Part shown: positions 26,841-36,324 of the stretch, piece after piece
Numbering within the stretch: position 1 is the first letter of the stretch
Layout of the letters: each line of letters starts with the position of its first letter
Origin: Thermobispora bispora DSM 43833
GTDB lineage: Bacteria; Actinomycetota; Actinomycetes; Streptosporangiales; Streptosporangiaceae
Direction of reading: 5' to 3'
Assembly (NCBI RefSeq): GCF_000092645.1
Contig: NC_014165.1
Span: 1,364,001 to 1,428,000, forward strand
Length of the DNA: 64,000 nt
Notes under the pieces: model-generated
Told to the model about the DNA's origin: nothing
Databases searched by the model: none
Seen by the model: the letters and a program-made list of their open reading frames with translations, nothing else
Made by a program: the position numbers and the translations under genes

Positions 26841-27612
26841 TCACGAGCGTCCCATGGCGAGGTCGTGACCGGTGCCTGATCTGCGGAAGACCCGGCCCGA
26901 CCCCCACTCGAGCACCTCGAACCGGACGAGCACGACGTTCGACCGCACCCCGGTGAGGTCGGCCATCATCAGCTCCGAGAGGTCGAGGATCGCCGGCACG
27001 CGGTGCTGGGCGACGGCCCATTCGGCGGGCCCGAAGTCCTCGACGAACCCGATCACGCTCTTGCCCCGGTAGGTGATCCGCACCTTGGTGCCGAGGGGCC
27101 AGTACGGGCTGGCGATGGTCTGGTAGCGCATGGGCTTGCCGGAGGCGGTCTGCGCGTCCCAGAACGACGTGGCCGTGGCGATACCGGACGGCAGTTTCGG
27201 GCCGGTGCGGGTGGGCGTGGGCGAGGGGGAGGGGGATTCGGGCCCGGGTGTGGCGGAGGCGGCTCGCTCCGCGCTCGCGGCCGGCGTGGGCTCGGGGGAC
27301 GGCGCGGCCGTGGCCGCGGAGGACGGGGAGGACGGGCCGGGCTGAGCCGTGGGGGGGCGGCGTGGTCGCGGTGGCGGGCGGGGTGTCGGGGCTCGGGGCG
27401 GCGAAGGCCGCGGCGGCGGAGGGGCGCGGCGGCGCCGGCGGGGGAGTGACGGGCTGCGGGGTGAGCGTCCGGTGCGCGGGCGACGGTACGGCCAGGCCTG
27501 CGGCCTGCGTCATGGTCCTGCGGCTCCCCGCGTCGTGCTGCATCGCGGCACCGATCACGATCGCGGTGCAGGCGAGTGCCGGGGGGAGAGCCAGGCAGGC
27601 GCGCTTGATCAT
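26841..27612 (-). pseudogene. RlpA-like secreted protein split at a C7 tract
   Basis: From ATG 27612 (GAGAG upstream) the frame gives a signal or membrane anchor ALPPALACTAIVIGAAMQ, then a long Pro/Ser/Ala region. At the run of seven C (27351-27357, G on the plus strand) the frame changes. With six C the product continues as TAQPGPSSPSSAATAAPS and leads to a double-psi beta-barrel: ATATSFWDAQTASGKPM, YWPLGTKVRITYRGKSVIGF, VEDFGPA and ILDLSELMMADL, the RlpA/expansin-like fold. RlpA proteins cut or bind peptidoglycan. As written, the first frame never reaches the domain. Either a sequence error, a true frameshift, or slippage switching. The catalytic domain alone could start at ATG 27131. Confidence 0.75.
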
Positions 27613-28094
27613 GCGATTTCTCTCGGTCGGTCGCACCGTTCGCGCGGGGGAGCGCGAGCGCCGCCCGGGTGGCCCACGCCGCGATGCCGGGCGCCGTGGG
27701 CGGGCGCAGAGCATGCCTGATCAGCGCTCATGCGGCCGTGGGGACAGAGCGCAGCCGGAACACTGCCGAGGGCGGCGGTGCGATTTGGGCTGTTTGTAAC
27801 GATTTGGGGGATATGGGGCACGAGTATAGGCAAAGAACCGGCAAAAGGAACAAACAGGCACAAACTAGAGGTAAATCATCCTTTACCTAGGCCGCGCGGC
27901 GGTGATCGTCAGGACCGTCGTCCGACCTGAGGGCGCGCACGCCCGCGCGCCGGCCCCGCCGGGCGCGGCGCGCACGCCGCCCAGCCTGTTCGGGCAGGTC
28001 GTCAGCGCCCTCGCCGGGCGCGGGGCTCGCCGCCGCGCGGCGTGCGCACGGATGACGGAGGCGCGGTGATGGAGGCGGGTGCGCCGGTCCTCCG
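27613..28094. other. Intergenic region with AT-rich patch and dyad
   Basis: 480 bases upstream of the RlpA-like gene. Bases 27781-27890 are AT-rich for this genome. On the minus strand TATACT (about 27824-27829) is a good -10 candidate for the RlpA-like gene. An inverted repeat AGGTAAA / TTTACCT with a 6-base loop lies at 27869-27888. The rest is GC-rich without a gene. I looked for a c-di-AMP riboswitch, common before such genes, and did not see its conserved segments. Confidence 0.45.
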
Positions 28095-29988
28095 TCACGG
28101 CACGCCGGCCACCGAGGCGATCTCGCCCAGCGGGAACTCGCGGTAGCCGCCCGTCTCCTCGCACCAGGCGCCGAGCATCCCCGCCCCGCAGCTCACCGCG
28201 GCTGATCGTCGCGGTCATCCCGTCGGTGAGGGTGATCCGGGCCCGGCCGTCGTGGTCGACCACGCGGCCGAGGAGCGATTGCTGGGCCACGGGCAACCGG
28301 CGCGCCATCCGGCCGATCACCGCCCAGGTGCGCCCGCCGTGGCCGGCGGAGGCGGCGCCCACCAGGCGGGCCGCGAGCTCGCGCGCGTCACGCGGCGGAT
28401 CCCCGGCCGCCTCCCCGGCCTCCCGGCCGCCGGGCGGGTGGATCGGCCGCCCACCGGCCCCGCCGTCCGCCGCAGCACGCGCCCGCCCGGGCCGCCGGGC
28501 TCGCCCCGGCGGTCCTCGCCGAGGCCGGCGTGCTCGGCCTCGTCGCCGGCGGTGCGCTGACCGAGCTGGACCGCGCGCTCGCCCCGCTCGCCACCGGGCA
28601 CGAGAGCCCGCCCGCGCGGCCCGCCGCGGAGCACGCCCCCGAGCTGGTGCGGGCCTCGGCCCTCGACGAGCTCCCGGTCGAGGAGCGGCGCCCGCCACCC
28701 GACCGCCTGGACGAGCTCGGGCAGCGAGGCGAAGCGCCGGCCCGCGGGGACCCCGGCGAGCACGGCGAAGATCGCCCGGCGGACCCTGGCGACGGTCTCC
28801 CCGGCGGCGTGGCCGTGCCCGCTCAGCGGTGAGCGCTCCATGCGCCACCAGGCGGCCAGGAGGAGGCGCAGCCGTACCGGGTCGCCGGCCGCGCGCCAGG
28901 CCCGCCGGGCACCGGCGCCTCCGGCGGGAGACAGGAGGCCGGCCTCGGCGGCCACCTCGGCGATCAGCTGGGCCTCGCCGGCGGGGCAGCCGATCGCGGC
29001 GGCGAGCCGCCGTGCCGCGTCCGCCCGGGCAGCACTGCGGTGCAGCGTCCGCACCGGGTTCGCGTCCAGGTGGCCGAGGAGCGCGCTCACCCGCTCGACG
29101 AGGAGCGCGGCGGCGCGGCGCATCCCGTGCGCGACCGCGTCCGGATCGGCCTGGTGAGCGCGGCGTCCGGCGGATCCGGGGTGAACGGGGCGCGGTGCCC
29201 GGGGCCGCGGAGGGCGAGCGCGACCTCGCGGGGCATCTCCGCCACGTCCCCGCGGGCCAGGACCAGGAGGCACCGGTCCCGGCCAGGTGGGGCGGGGGAG
29301 CGGAGCGGGGCGTGCCCCGGACAACGCGAGGGCCGAGCGCCCACCGCTCCGGGGTGCCGGGCCGCCGGTGGCGCCCGCGGTCCAGGGTGCGCACCGGGCC
29401 GTCCCAGGCGAAGGCGTCGAGCAGCTCCAGGGTTCCGCCGGGCGCGCCGGTGAGCAGGAGGCCGAGCCGGTCGGGGTCCCCGAGCACCGCGCGGATCCGG
29501 GCGGTGAGCCGGTCCCGGCCGCCCCGGACCGGCAGGCCGAGCAGCCGGCCGGCGCGGCGCAGGTCCTCGGCGGCGAGCCCGCGGGTGCAGGCGCCGAACG
29601 GCCGGCCCAGGCCGAGCGGCGCCGGGCACCACCGCGCCACGGCCGGGGCGAGGACGATCCGGCCGTCCGGGCCGGGCCAGGCGATCGCACGGTCGTAGAG
29701 GTGGTGCAGCCAGCGCCGCACCTCGCGGGTGCGCACCCCGGTGAAGGCGGCGAGCCTCGCCTCGCCGGCCGGGCCGTCCAGCGCGAGGCGGGCCTGGATC
29801 AGCTCGAGGGCGGGGAGCGGGAGGTCCCGGATGACCTCCAGGACGGCGAGGTCGTCGGTGAGCCGGGCGGCGAGGGCGCCGAGGTCGCTGGGCCACGGCG
29901 GCGCCATGGCGTCCGGCCGGTTGGCCAGGATGCGGGCGAGCCGGTCCTCGCCGAGGGTCGTCAGCCAGCCGAGGAGGTCATGGGGCAT
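28095..29988 (-). pseudogene. Decayed Helicase_C_3/WYL-type DNA-binding gene
   Basis: Starts at ATG 29988 with GGAGGG seven bases upstream. The first 220 residues (DLLGWLTTLGEDRLARILAN to LELLDAFAWDGPVRTLDR) match the N-terminus of actinobacterial Helicase_C_3 proteins. Further family-like segments then appear in different frames: REVALALRGPGHRAPF (about 29200), RRAIFAVLAGVPAGRRFASL (about 28760), ITLTDGMTATISRGELRGG (about 28200) and the WYL-like end GAWCEETGGYREFPLGEIAS (28097-28178). At least four frame changes are needed. Between 28660 and 28440 the expected segment is not on this strand; a similar one, VLAEAGVLGLVAGGALTEL, reads on the plus strand (about 28514-28570). The central domain, usually some 200 residues, is missing. 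A true pseudogene. Confidence 0.75.
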
Positions 29989-30254
29989 CGTCGATCCCTC
30001 CGGAGCCGCCGGGAGGCACCGTCACGCCCGCCGTACCCGGGGCGGTGCCGAGGCGGGCGGCGATGCCGGGCCGCGGGGCGCCGAGGGGAGCCGGGCGCCG
30101 GGTTGACGGCGCGACCACCGTGGGCGGGCCGCGCACCGCGCCGTGCGGGCGTCACCGTCCGATCTCAGCACATGGCCGCATGGTGGCGCGGGCATTTCCG
30201 CGGATCGGGCGTCGCGCGCGTGCCGGGGCGCGTCGTCCGGCGGGCGGTCGGCGG

Positions 30255-30818
30255 TCAGCCGCCGAGCACCGCCCAGACCGCCTTGCCGCGCGGGGCCACC
30301 GGGCACCACCCCCAGCGGACGCTCAGCGACTCCACGATGTGCAGGCCGAGCCCGCCGGGCTCGAACGGGGAGGGATCCCGGAGCACGGGCGTCCCGGGCC
30401 CGGGGTCGAAGACGACGCAGGTGACCAGCCGCCCCCGGCGGACCAGGGCGAGCCGGATCACCTCCCGCCGGGGTCCGCCGCAGAGCGCGAGGCCGTGCCG
30501 CAGCGCGTTCGTGACCAGCTCGGAGACGACCAGCCCCATGCCGTCGGCCAGCCCGGTCATGTCCCAGCCGGCGAGGGCGCCGAGCGCGAAGTTCCGCGCG
30601 GACCAGACGGATTCGGCGATCGGGGAGAGGACCAGGGTGGCGCTGACCGGCGGTGACCCGGGCTCGATCAGGTCTCGGGCCGGCTCCGGCCACCAGACGA
30701 TCGGTGGCCACCAGTCGAGCAGCGGCGATCGCGCATGGCCACGGGTCACGTTCGCGGGCTGCACGAGATCATCATGGTCGATGCGAACGTGCGACTGCAA
30801 GAGCGGATGCACGTGCAA
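30255..30818 (-). CDS. AbaA-type anti-sigma-factor-like ATPase
   Basis: A protein of up to 187 residues with a GHKL ATPase domain of the anti-sigma kinase (HATPase_c_2) type. The N box is VVSELVTNALRHG, the G1 box FDPGPGTPV and the G2 box GGLGLHIVESLS. There is no histidine-phosphotransfer domain. It is divergent from a WhiJ-like regulator and a DUF397 gene, the usual trio of actinomycetes involved in development and secondary metabolism. The longest frame opens with TTG at 30818; GTG 30812 and later GTGs are possible, with no good ribosome site. Confidence 0.82.
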   Translation of the reverse strand: MHVHPLLQSHVRIDHDDLVQPANVTRGHARSPLLDWWPPIVWWPEPARDLIEPGSPPVSATLVLSPIAESVWSARNFALGALAGWDMTGLADGMGLVVSELVTNALRHGLALCGGPRREVIRLALVRRGRLVTCVVFDPGPGTPVLRDPSPFEPGGLGLHIVESLSVRWGWCPVAPRGKAVWAVLGG

Positions 30819-30917
30819 GAGACCGCGGGAAGCGCTACCTTACTTCCCAACATCCTGGATCGAAGGGGGCGATCTTTGACAGACTTGAAGCCAGTCCAAT
30901 AAACGGAGGAAAAGGAC

Positions 30918-31790
30918 GTGTCGATAGATCCGCCCGGTTCCGTTTCCACCGTTCGGCGCATCATGCTCGGGGCCAGCCTGCGGAGGCTGCGCGAAGCACG
31001 CGGACTCTCCCGTGAGCAGGCCGGGTTCCACATACGGGCCTCGGAGTCCAAGATCAGCCGGATGGAGCTCGGCCGGGTCGGGTTCAAGACGCGTGACGTC
31101 GAAGACCTGCTCACCCTCTACGGCGTGCACGACGGCGCCGAACGGCGCAGTCTGCTGGAGATGGTCCGGGAGGCGAACGCGCCTGGCTGGTGGCACAAAT
31201 ACAACGATGTGCTGCCGGACTGGTTTGTCACATATGTCGGCTTAGAAGAGGCCGCGAGCCTGATCCGCACCTACGAGGTGCAGTTCATTCCCGGGCTGCT
31301 CCAGACCGCCGAATACGCCCGGACGGTGTACAAACTCGGCAATCCGGAGGCTTCGGACGACGAGATCGAGCGGCGCGTGCATATGCGATTGCAGCGGCAA
31401 GAGCGGTTCACGCGCCCCGACGGTCCGAGGCTCTGGGCCGTCATCGACGAGGCCGCGCTCATGAGGCGGATCGGAGGGCGGGAGGTCATGCGCGAGCAGA
31501 TCCAGCACCTGCTCGACGTGTCGGCGCTCCCCAACATCACCCTGCAGGTGATGCCCTTCGAGTACGGGATGCACACGGCCGAGGGCGGCGCGTTCACCAT
31601 CCTCCGCTTCCCGGAGCGCGAGCTCTCCGACGTCGTCTACGTCGAACAGCTCTGGGGTGCCCTGTACCTGGACAAGCCCGAGGAGGTCGACCCGTACCTG
31701 CGGGCGATGGAGCAACTGTGCGTGGCGAGCGCCACGCCGCGGGGCACCGTGGAGCGGCTCCAACAGCACCTCAAAGACCTGGACAAGTGA
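30918..31790 (+). CDS. WhiJ-like XRE regulator with DUF5753
   Basis: A 290-residue regulator. N-terminal helix-turn-helix (about 18-70): LRRLREARGLSREQAGFHIR and ASESKISRMELGRV. The rest is DUF5753 (about 105-285), with YEVQFIPGLLQTAEYAR, MRLQRQERFTR and LWAVIDEAALMRRIGG. GGAGGAAAAGG precedes GTG 30918. It is followed after eight bases by DUF397. In Streptomyces such proteins (WhiJ type) repress development genes together with the DUF397 partner. The ligand is unknown. Confidence 0.9.
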   Translation: MSIDPPGSVSTVRRIMLGASLRRLREARGLSREQAGFHIRASESKISRMELGRVGFKTRDVEDLLTLYGVHDGAERRSLLEMVREANAPGWWHKYNDVLPDWFVTYVGLEEAASLIRTYEVQFIPGLLQTAEYARTVYKLGNPEASDDEIERRVHMRLQRQERFTRPDGPRLWAVIDEAALMRRIGGREVMREQIQHLLDVSALPNITLQVMPFEYGMHTAEGGAFTILRFPERELSDVVYVEQLWGALYLDKPEEVDPYLRAMEQLCVASATPRGTVERLQQHLKDLDK

Positions 31791-31798
31791 GATCGGAT

Positions 31799-32032
31799 AT
31801 GAAGCCGTACAACGGTATGCCCGCCAAGGACCTCAAGGGGGTCACCTGGCGGAAGAGCGCCTACAGCAACTCCCAGGGCAACTGCGTGGAGCTCGCCGAG
31901 CTGCCGGACGGCAGCGTGGCGGTCCGGAACTCGCGCGACCCCGACGGGCCGGCCCTGATCTACACGAAGGAGGAGATCCGCGCCCTCGTGCTCGGGGTCA
32001 AGGACGGCCAGTTCGACAGCCTGCTGGTCTAG
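31799..32032 (+). CDS. DUF397 protein
   Basis: A 77-residue protein with the family core TWRKSAYSNSQGNCVELAEL, AVRNSRDPDGPALIYTKEE and a C-terminal helix. DUF397 proteins are encoded with XRE/DUF5753 regulators and are thought to bind or modulate them. It lies eight bases after its partner gene and ends the unit. Confidence 0.92.
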   Translation: MKPYNGMPAKDLKGVTWRKSAYSNSQGNCVELAELPDGSVAVRNSRDPDGPALIYTKEEIRALVLGVKDGQFDSLLV

Positions 32033-32522
32033 CCTTCCCGTGCACGCACGCCGCGTGCACCCGGCGCGCACTCTTCGCAGCCGGCGGATCCGGGTGGTGT
32101 GCCACCGATCCGGCACGGGTGACCCGCCCACGCGCCTCGGGGCCCGTGATACCGGATCACGCGATGCGCGTGCCCGGTCGCCGGAGGTGTCCTCTCCACG
32201 GTTCTCGTCGCTCCCGGTGGCCGAGTGACCGGCCGGCCACGGCGTTCCGCACCTCCCGATCCGTAGCCGATCCGGACGACGAACCCGCCCTGATCGCGCA
32301 CGGGATCCCGGGTGACCGGCCCGGCCGGGCACCGGCCGCACCGGTGGGCGCGATCCCCGTTCCACGGCATCGGATCCCACCTGCCCGCACCACGGTTCCG
32401 CGTACCCGAGGACCCGGGGCGCACCGGCCAGGCCGGGCAGGGATCCCCATAACGCGGCCCCGCCCCGGCTGACGCACCGGCCCGTAAGGCGGGACGCCCG
32501 GTAAGACGCGGCGTACGTCCGG
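32033..32522. other. Intergenic region without a gene
   Basis: 490 bases between DUF397 and the cobalamin riboswitch. No protein-coding or RNA structure signal was recognised. The promoter of the riboswitch-controlled operon must lie near its right end. Confidence 0.5.
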
Positions 32523-32637
32523 TTGGTACTGTTGCCTCCGGAACGCGTCGTGCAGCGAAGTCCGGTGGGAATCCGGCGCTGTCCCGCAACTGTGATGCCC
32601 CCTCCGGGGACGAGCCAGGTCGCCTGCACGCCGCGTC
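32523..32637 (+). ncRNA. Cobalamin riboswitch
   Basis: Conserved blocks of the B12 aptamer are present in order: a GAAGTCCGGTGGGAATCCGG arm (about 32557), GCAACTGTGA and GAGCCAGGTCGCCTGC (32612-32627). Downstream, a GACCCG/CGGGTC hairpin (32667-32688) and an overlapping ACCCT/AGGGT hairpin could serve as the switch before the AGGAGG of the binding-protein gene. Bound adenosylcobalamin should turn off the corrinoid uptake operon. Confidence 0.92.
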
Positions 32638-32720
32638 GACGTGGCAAGACCCTCGCGGAAAAGGGTGACCCGTCGATTTTCGCGGGTCCTCGTTTCCCCC
32701 GGACCCAGGAGGACCAGTTC

Positions 32721-33659
32721 GTGAGGCCGGTACGCGTGGCCATCGCGGGCGTGCTGCTGGCGATCCTCGGCCTGGCCGGATGCGGTCGGCCGGCGGGCAA
32801 CGCCCCCGAAACCCCCACTCCGAGCGGCTCAGCCGCAGGTTCCTTCCCCGTCACCGTTCAGGCCGGCAACGGGCAGGTGACCATCGCCGGGCGGCCTGAG
32901 CGCATCGTCTCGCTCTCCCCGACCGCCACGGAGATCCTCTTCGCCATCGGGGCGGGAGACCAGGTCGTCGCCGTGGACGAGCAGTCCGACTACCCGCCCG
33001 AGGCGCCCCGGACGTCCCTGTCCGGCTTCAAGCCCAACGTCGAGGCGATCATCTCCTACAAGCCAGACCTGGTCGTGACGTCCACCGACGCCAACGGCGT
33101 GGTCGACGGCCTCACCAAGGTCGGCGTCCCCGTGCTCGTGGAGCCCGCGGCCAACCGGCTCGACGACACCTACGACCAGATCATGGACCTCGGCGCGGCG
33201 ACCGGGAACGGCGCCAAGGCCGCCGAGGTCGCGGCGGACATCAAGCGGCGGATCGACGAGCTGGTCGCCAAGGCCCCCAAGGGCACAGGCCTGACCTACT
33301 ACCACGAGCTCGACAACACGCCCTACTCCATCACGTCGAACACGTTCCTCGGGCAGATCTACGCGATGTTCGGGCTCGAGAACATCGCCGACAAGGCGCC
33401 CGACGCGGCCGGCGGATACCCGCGGCTGTCCACCGAGTTCATCGCCGAGGCCGACCCCGATCTGATCTTCCTCGCCGATGTGAAGTGCTGCGGCGAGAGC
33501 GCCGAGACCCTCGCCAAGCGGCCCGGCTGGGCGAAGCTCTCCGCGATCAAGAACAAGCGGGTCTTCCAGCTCGATGACGACATCGCCTCGCGCTGGGGTC
33601 CCCGGGTGGTGGAGTTCGCCCGGGCCGTGAGCGAGGCCGTGCAGAAGGCCGCGGGCTGA
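32721..33659 (+). CDS. btuF: Corrinoid-binding lipoprotein (BtuF-like)
   Basis: A 312-residue lipoprotein with lipobox LGLAGCG (Cys21). The rest is a two-lobed helical-backbone binding protein of the BtuF/FhuD class: PERIVSLSPTATEILFAIGAG, YPPEAPRTSLSGFKPNVEAI and KPDLVVTSTDANGV. GTG 32721 has AGGAGG nine bases upstream. It is under a cobalamin riboswitch and followed by permease, ATPase and CbiZ genes, so the ligand is a corrinoid. CbiZ makes cobinamide uptake likely. Confidence 0.92.
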   Translation: MRPVRVAIAGVLLAILGLAGCGRPAGNAPETPTPSGSAAGSFPVTVQAGNGQVTIAGRPERIVSLSPTATEILFAIGAGDQVVAVDEQSDYPPEAPRTSLSGFKPNVEAIISYKPDLVVTSTDANGVVDGLTKVGVPVLVEPAANRLDDTYDQIMDLGAATGNGAKAAEVAADIKRRIDELVAKAPKGTGLTYYHELDNTPYSITSNTFLGQIYAMFGLENIADKAPDAAGGYPRLSTEFIAEADPDLIFLADVKCCGESAETLAKRPGWAKLSAIKNKRVFQLDDDIASRWGPRVVEFARAVSEAVQKAAG

Positions 33660-33667
33660 GGCCGCCC

Positions 33668-34687
33668 ATGACGACGCGGTCGCGGAGCCGGCCGCTCCTG
33701 CTCGTCTCGGCCGCCCTGGTCGCCAGCCTCGCCCTGGGCGTGACGGCCGGGGCGGCCGGCATCCCGCCCCGGGGCATCGCGCTCGCCCTGCTCGACCTGC
33801 TGCCGTTCGTCACGGTCGACTCGGGCCTGACCCCGGTCGAGCAGGGGCTGCTCTTCGAGCTCAGGGTGCCCCGGGTGCTGCTCGTCGCCATGGTCGGCGG
33901 GCTGCTCGCCATCGCCGGCGCCGGCTACCAGGGGGTGTTCCGCAACCCCCTCGCCGACCCGTACCTGCTCGGCGCGGCCGCCGGGGCGGGGCTCACCGTG
34001 ACCCTCGCCGTGGTGTTCACCCGCGGCGGCGGGCTCACCGTCCCGGCGGCGGCCTTCGCCGGCGCGGTCGGCGGGGTGCTCCTCAGCTACACGCTCGGCC
34101 GTACGGCGGGGCGGGGCGGCGGCACGGCCACCCTCATCCTCGCCGGCGTGGCCGTCTCCTCGTTCCTCACCGCGCTCCAGGCGTTCGTGCAGCAGCTCAA
34201 GGTGGACGAGCTCCAGCGGATCTACGCCTGGATCCTCGGGGGCGTCGGCGGCGGCTGGGACCAGCTCCGGATGATCGCGCCGTACGCCGTGCTCTCCAGC
34301 GCGGTGCTCCTGCTGCACGGGCGGCTCCTGGACGTGCTCTCCGTCGGCGACGAGGAGGCCACCAGCCTCGGCCTGCACGCCGGGCGCACCCGCGTGGCCG
34401 TGCTGCTCGCCGCGTCGCTCGCGACCGCGTCGGCCGTCGCGGTGAGCGGGCTCATCGGGTTCGTCGGGACCGTGGTCCCGCACGCGGTGCGCCGCCTCGC
34501 CGGCTGGTCGTACCGGACCGTGCTCCCGCTCTCGCTGCTCGGCGGCGCGGCCTTCCTCGTCCTCGCCGACCTGGTGGCGCGGCTCGCGCTCGCCCCGGCC
34601 GAGCTGCCGATCGGCGTGGTCACCGCGTTCGTCGGCGCGCCGTTCTTCATCGCCGTCCTCCGGGCGACCAAGCGGGAGGGCGTATGA
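33668..34687 (+). CDS. btuC: Corrinoid ABC transporter permease (BtuC-like)
   Basis: A 339-residue FecCD-family permease with about ten helices. LRVPRVLLVAMVGGLLAIAG and GAGYQGVFRNPLADPYLLG match the conserved loops, and the C-terminal part has GLIGFVGTVVPHAVRRLAGW, where the coupling helix contacts the ATPase. It starts eight bases after the binding protein and overlaps the ATPase gene by ATGA. Confidence 0.93.
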   Translation: MTTRSRSRPLLLVSAALVASLALGVTAGAAGIPPRGIALALLDLLPFVTVDSGLTPVEQGLLFELRVPRVLLVAMVGGLLAIAGAGYQGVFRNPLADPYLLGAAAGAGLTVTLAVVFTRGGGLTVPAAAFAGAVGGVLLSYTLGRTAGRGGGTATLILAGVAVSSFLTALQAFVQQLKVDELQRIYAWILGGVGGGWDQLRMIAPYAVLSSAVLLLHGRLLDVLSVGDEEATSLGLHAGRTRVAVLLAASLATASAVAVSGLIGFVGTVVPHAVRRLAGWSYRTVLPLSLLGGAAFLVLADLVARLALAPAELPIGVVTAFVGAPFFIAVLRATKREGV

Positions 34688-35499
34688 GCACGGCCGCACC
34701 ACCGGTCCTCACCGGGCCGGCCGGGGTGGAGGTGCGCGGCCTGAGCGTGCGTCTCGGCGGCCGGCCGGTGCTCACCGACGTCGGGCTCTCCGCCCCGTCC
34801 GGCGGCTGGCTCGCGATCATCGGCCCGAACGGCGCCGGCAAGTCCACCCTGCTCAAGGCGATCGCCGGGCTGATCGGCCGGACCGGCGAGGTCCGGGTGG
34901 CCGGGACCCCCGTCGACCGGCTGCGCCACCGGCAGCGGGCCCGCCTGATCGCCTACGCGCCGCAGAGCCCCGCCCTGCCGCCCGACATGACCGTGTACGA
35001 GTACGCCCTGCTCGGCCGGACGCCGTACATCCCCTACCTCGGCCGGGAGAGCGCGCCGGACAAAGAGGTGACCGAGTCGGTGCTCGAGCGCCTCGGCCTG
35101 ACCGGCTTCGCCTCCCGCCCGCTCGGCGAGCTCTCCGGCGGGGAGCGGCAGCGGGTCGTGCTCGCCCGCGCCCTCGCCCAGCAGGCCCCCGTGCTGCTCC
35201 TCGACGAGCCGACCACCGCGCTCGACCTCGGCCACCAGCAGCAGGTGCTCGAGCTCATCGACCGGTTGCGCGTCACCGACCGGCTGACCGTGGTGACCAC
35301 CCTGCACGACCTGAGCCTCGCCGGGCAGTACGCGGACTCGCTCGTGCTGCTCGCCGGAGGCCGGGCGGTCGCCGCCGGCCCACCCGGGCGGGTGCTCACC
35401 GAGCCGCTCCTCACCCGGCACTTCGGCGCCCAGATCCGGGTGGAGACCGGCGCCGACGGCAGGCCCATGGTGTTCCTGGTCCGGCCAGAGGCGCAGTGA
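34684..35499 (+). CDS. btuD: Corrinoid ABC transporter ATPase (BtuD-like)
   Basis: A 271-residue ATPase with Walker A GPNGAGKST, Q-loop YAPQSP, signature LSGGERQRVVLARAL, Walker B LLLDEPTTALDL and switch His in TLHDLS. Length and motifs are those of the FecE/BtuD class. ATGA overlap with the permease and GTGA overlap with cbiZ show one coupled operon under the riboswitch. Confidence 0.93.
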   Translation: MSTAAPPVLTGPAGVEVRGLSVRLGGRPVLTDVGLSAPSGGWLAIIGPNGAGKSTLLKAIAGLIGRTGEVRVAGTPVDRLRHRQRARLIAYAPQSPALPPDMTVYEYALLGRTPYIPYLGRESAPDKEVTESVLERLGLTGFASRPLGELSGGERQRVVLARALAQQAPVLLLDEPTTALDLGHQQQVLELIDRLRVTDRLTVVTTLHDLSLAGQYADSLVLLAGGRAVAAGPPGRVLTEPLLTRHFGAQIRVETGADGRPMVFLVRPEAQ

Positions 35500-36200
35500 T
35501 CGGCCGGCTCTCGCTCACCCACCGGATCGAGGACGGCATGCGGATGGGCATGCTGCTGTGGCGGTTCGGGCCCGGCTGGCGGATGATCTCGTCGGCCGTG
35601 CTCGGCGGCGGGATCGGCCGCCGGGAGTGGGTACTGAACGCCCAGGTGAGCAAGGACTACGCCCGGATGGACCCGGTGGACCACCTGCGGGAGCTGAGCC
35701 CGGACGGCCCCGGGGTGGGGATGCTCACCGCCGCCGTGGTCGACCGCCACACCGTCGCGGAGGACGCGGGGTGCGCGGCGGTCGCCACGGTCGGCCTGGG
35801 GCACCCCACCTGGGCGGCGGAGCCGCCCGCCGCTGCTCCGGCGGGGCCCGGCGCGCCGGGGGAGGGGCCGCGCCCCGCCGCCGCGGGCGGCGGGGCGGGG
35901 CAGGCCGCGCTCCGGCCGGGCACGATCAACATCATCGTGGCCGTCCCGGTGGCGTTCTCCGACGCCGCGCTGGTGAACGCGGTCATGACCGTGACCGAGG
36001 CGAAGACGCAGGCGCTGCTCGAGGCCGGGTTCCCGTGCACGGGGACCGCCTCGGACGCGGTCTGCGTCGCGGTCCGCGAGCACGGGCCCGCCGAGCCGTT
36101 CGGCGGCCCCCGCTCCACCTGGGGCGCGCGGATCGCCCGCGCCGTGCACCGGGCGGTGCTCGACGGCGCCCGCGACTGGCGGCGCCGGATGGGCGGGTAG
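35496..36200 (+). CDS. cbiZ: Adenosylcobinamide amidohydrolase
   Basis: A 234-residue CbiZ. It removes the aminopropanol side chain of adenosylcobinamide to give adenosylcobyric acid, letting the cell salvage foreign corrinoids. VLNAQVSKDYARMDP, GPGVGMLTAA, GTINIIVAVPVAFSDAALVN, TEAKTQALLEAG and CTGTASDAVCVA follow the family. A Pro/Ala/Gly-rich insert (about 108-145) sits between the two halves. It is coupled to the corrinoid ATPase gene. Confidence 0.93.
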   Translation: MIGRLSLTHRIEDGMRMGMLLWRFGPGWRMISSAVLGGGIGRREWVLNAQVSKDYARMDPVDHLRELSPDGPGVGMLTAAVVDRHTVAEDAGCAAVATVGLGHPTWAAEPPAAAPAGPGAPGEGPRPAAAGGGAGQAALRPGTINIIVAVPVAFSDAALVNAVMTVTEAKTQALLEAGFPCTGTASDAVCVAVREHGPAEPFGGPRSTWGARIARAVHRAVLDGARDWRRRMGG

Positions 36201-36324
36201 GCCGGGCCGCGGCCCCGCTCCGGCGCGGGCGGGGTGCCGGGCGGCCACCGCGGCGGCAGGGCGTAAGCTCACCGCGTGGCGGAAGCCACGGGTTCCGGTC
36301 GGACGACGGGCAGCGAGGCGAACG

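Noticed and set aside
27613-27900. c-di-AMP (ydaO) riboswitch before the RlpA-like gene
   Set aside because: The family is often so controlled in actinobacteria, but the conserved core segments could not be found on the minus strand.
30818-32032. Toxin-antitoxin system from XRE and DUF397
   Set aside because: The full set with the GHKL ATPase is the known WhiJ/AbaA-type regulatory trio; there is no sequence sign of a toxin domain.
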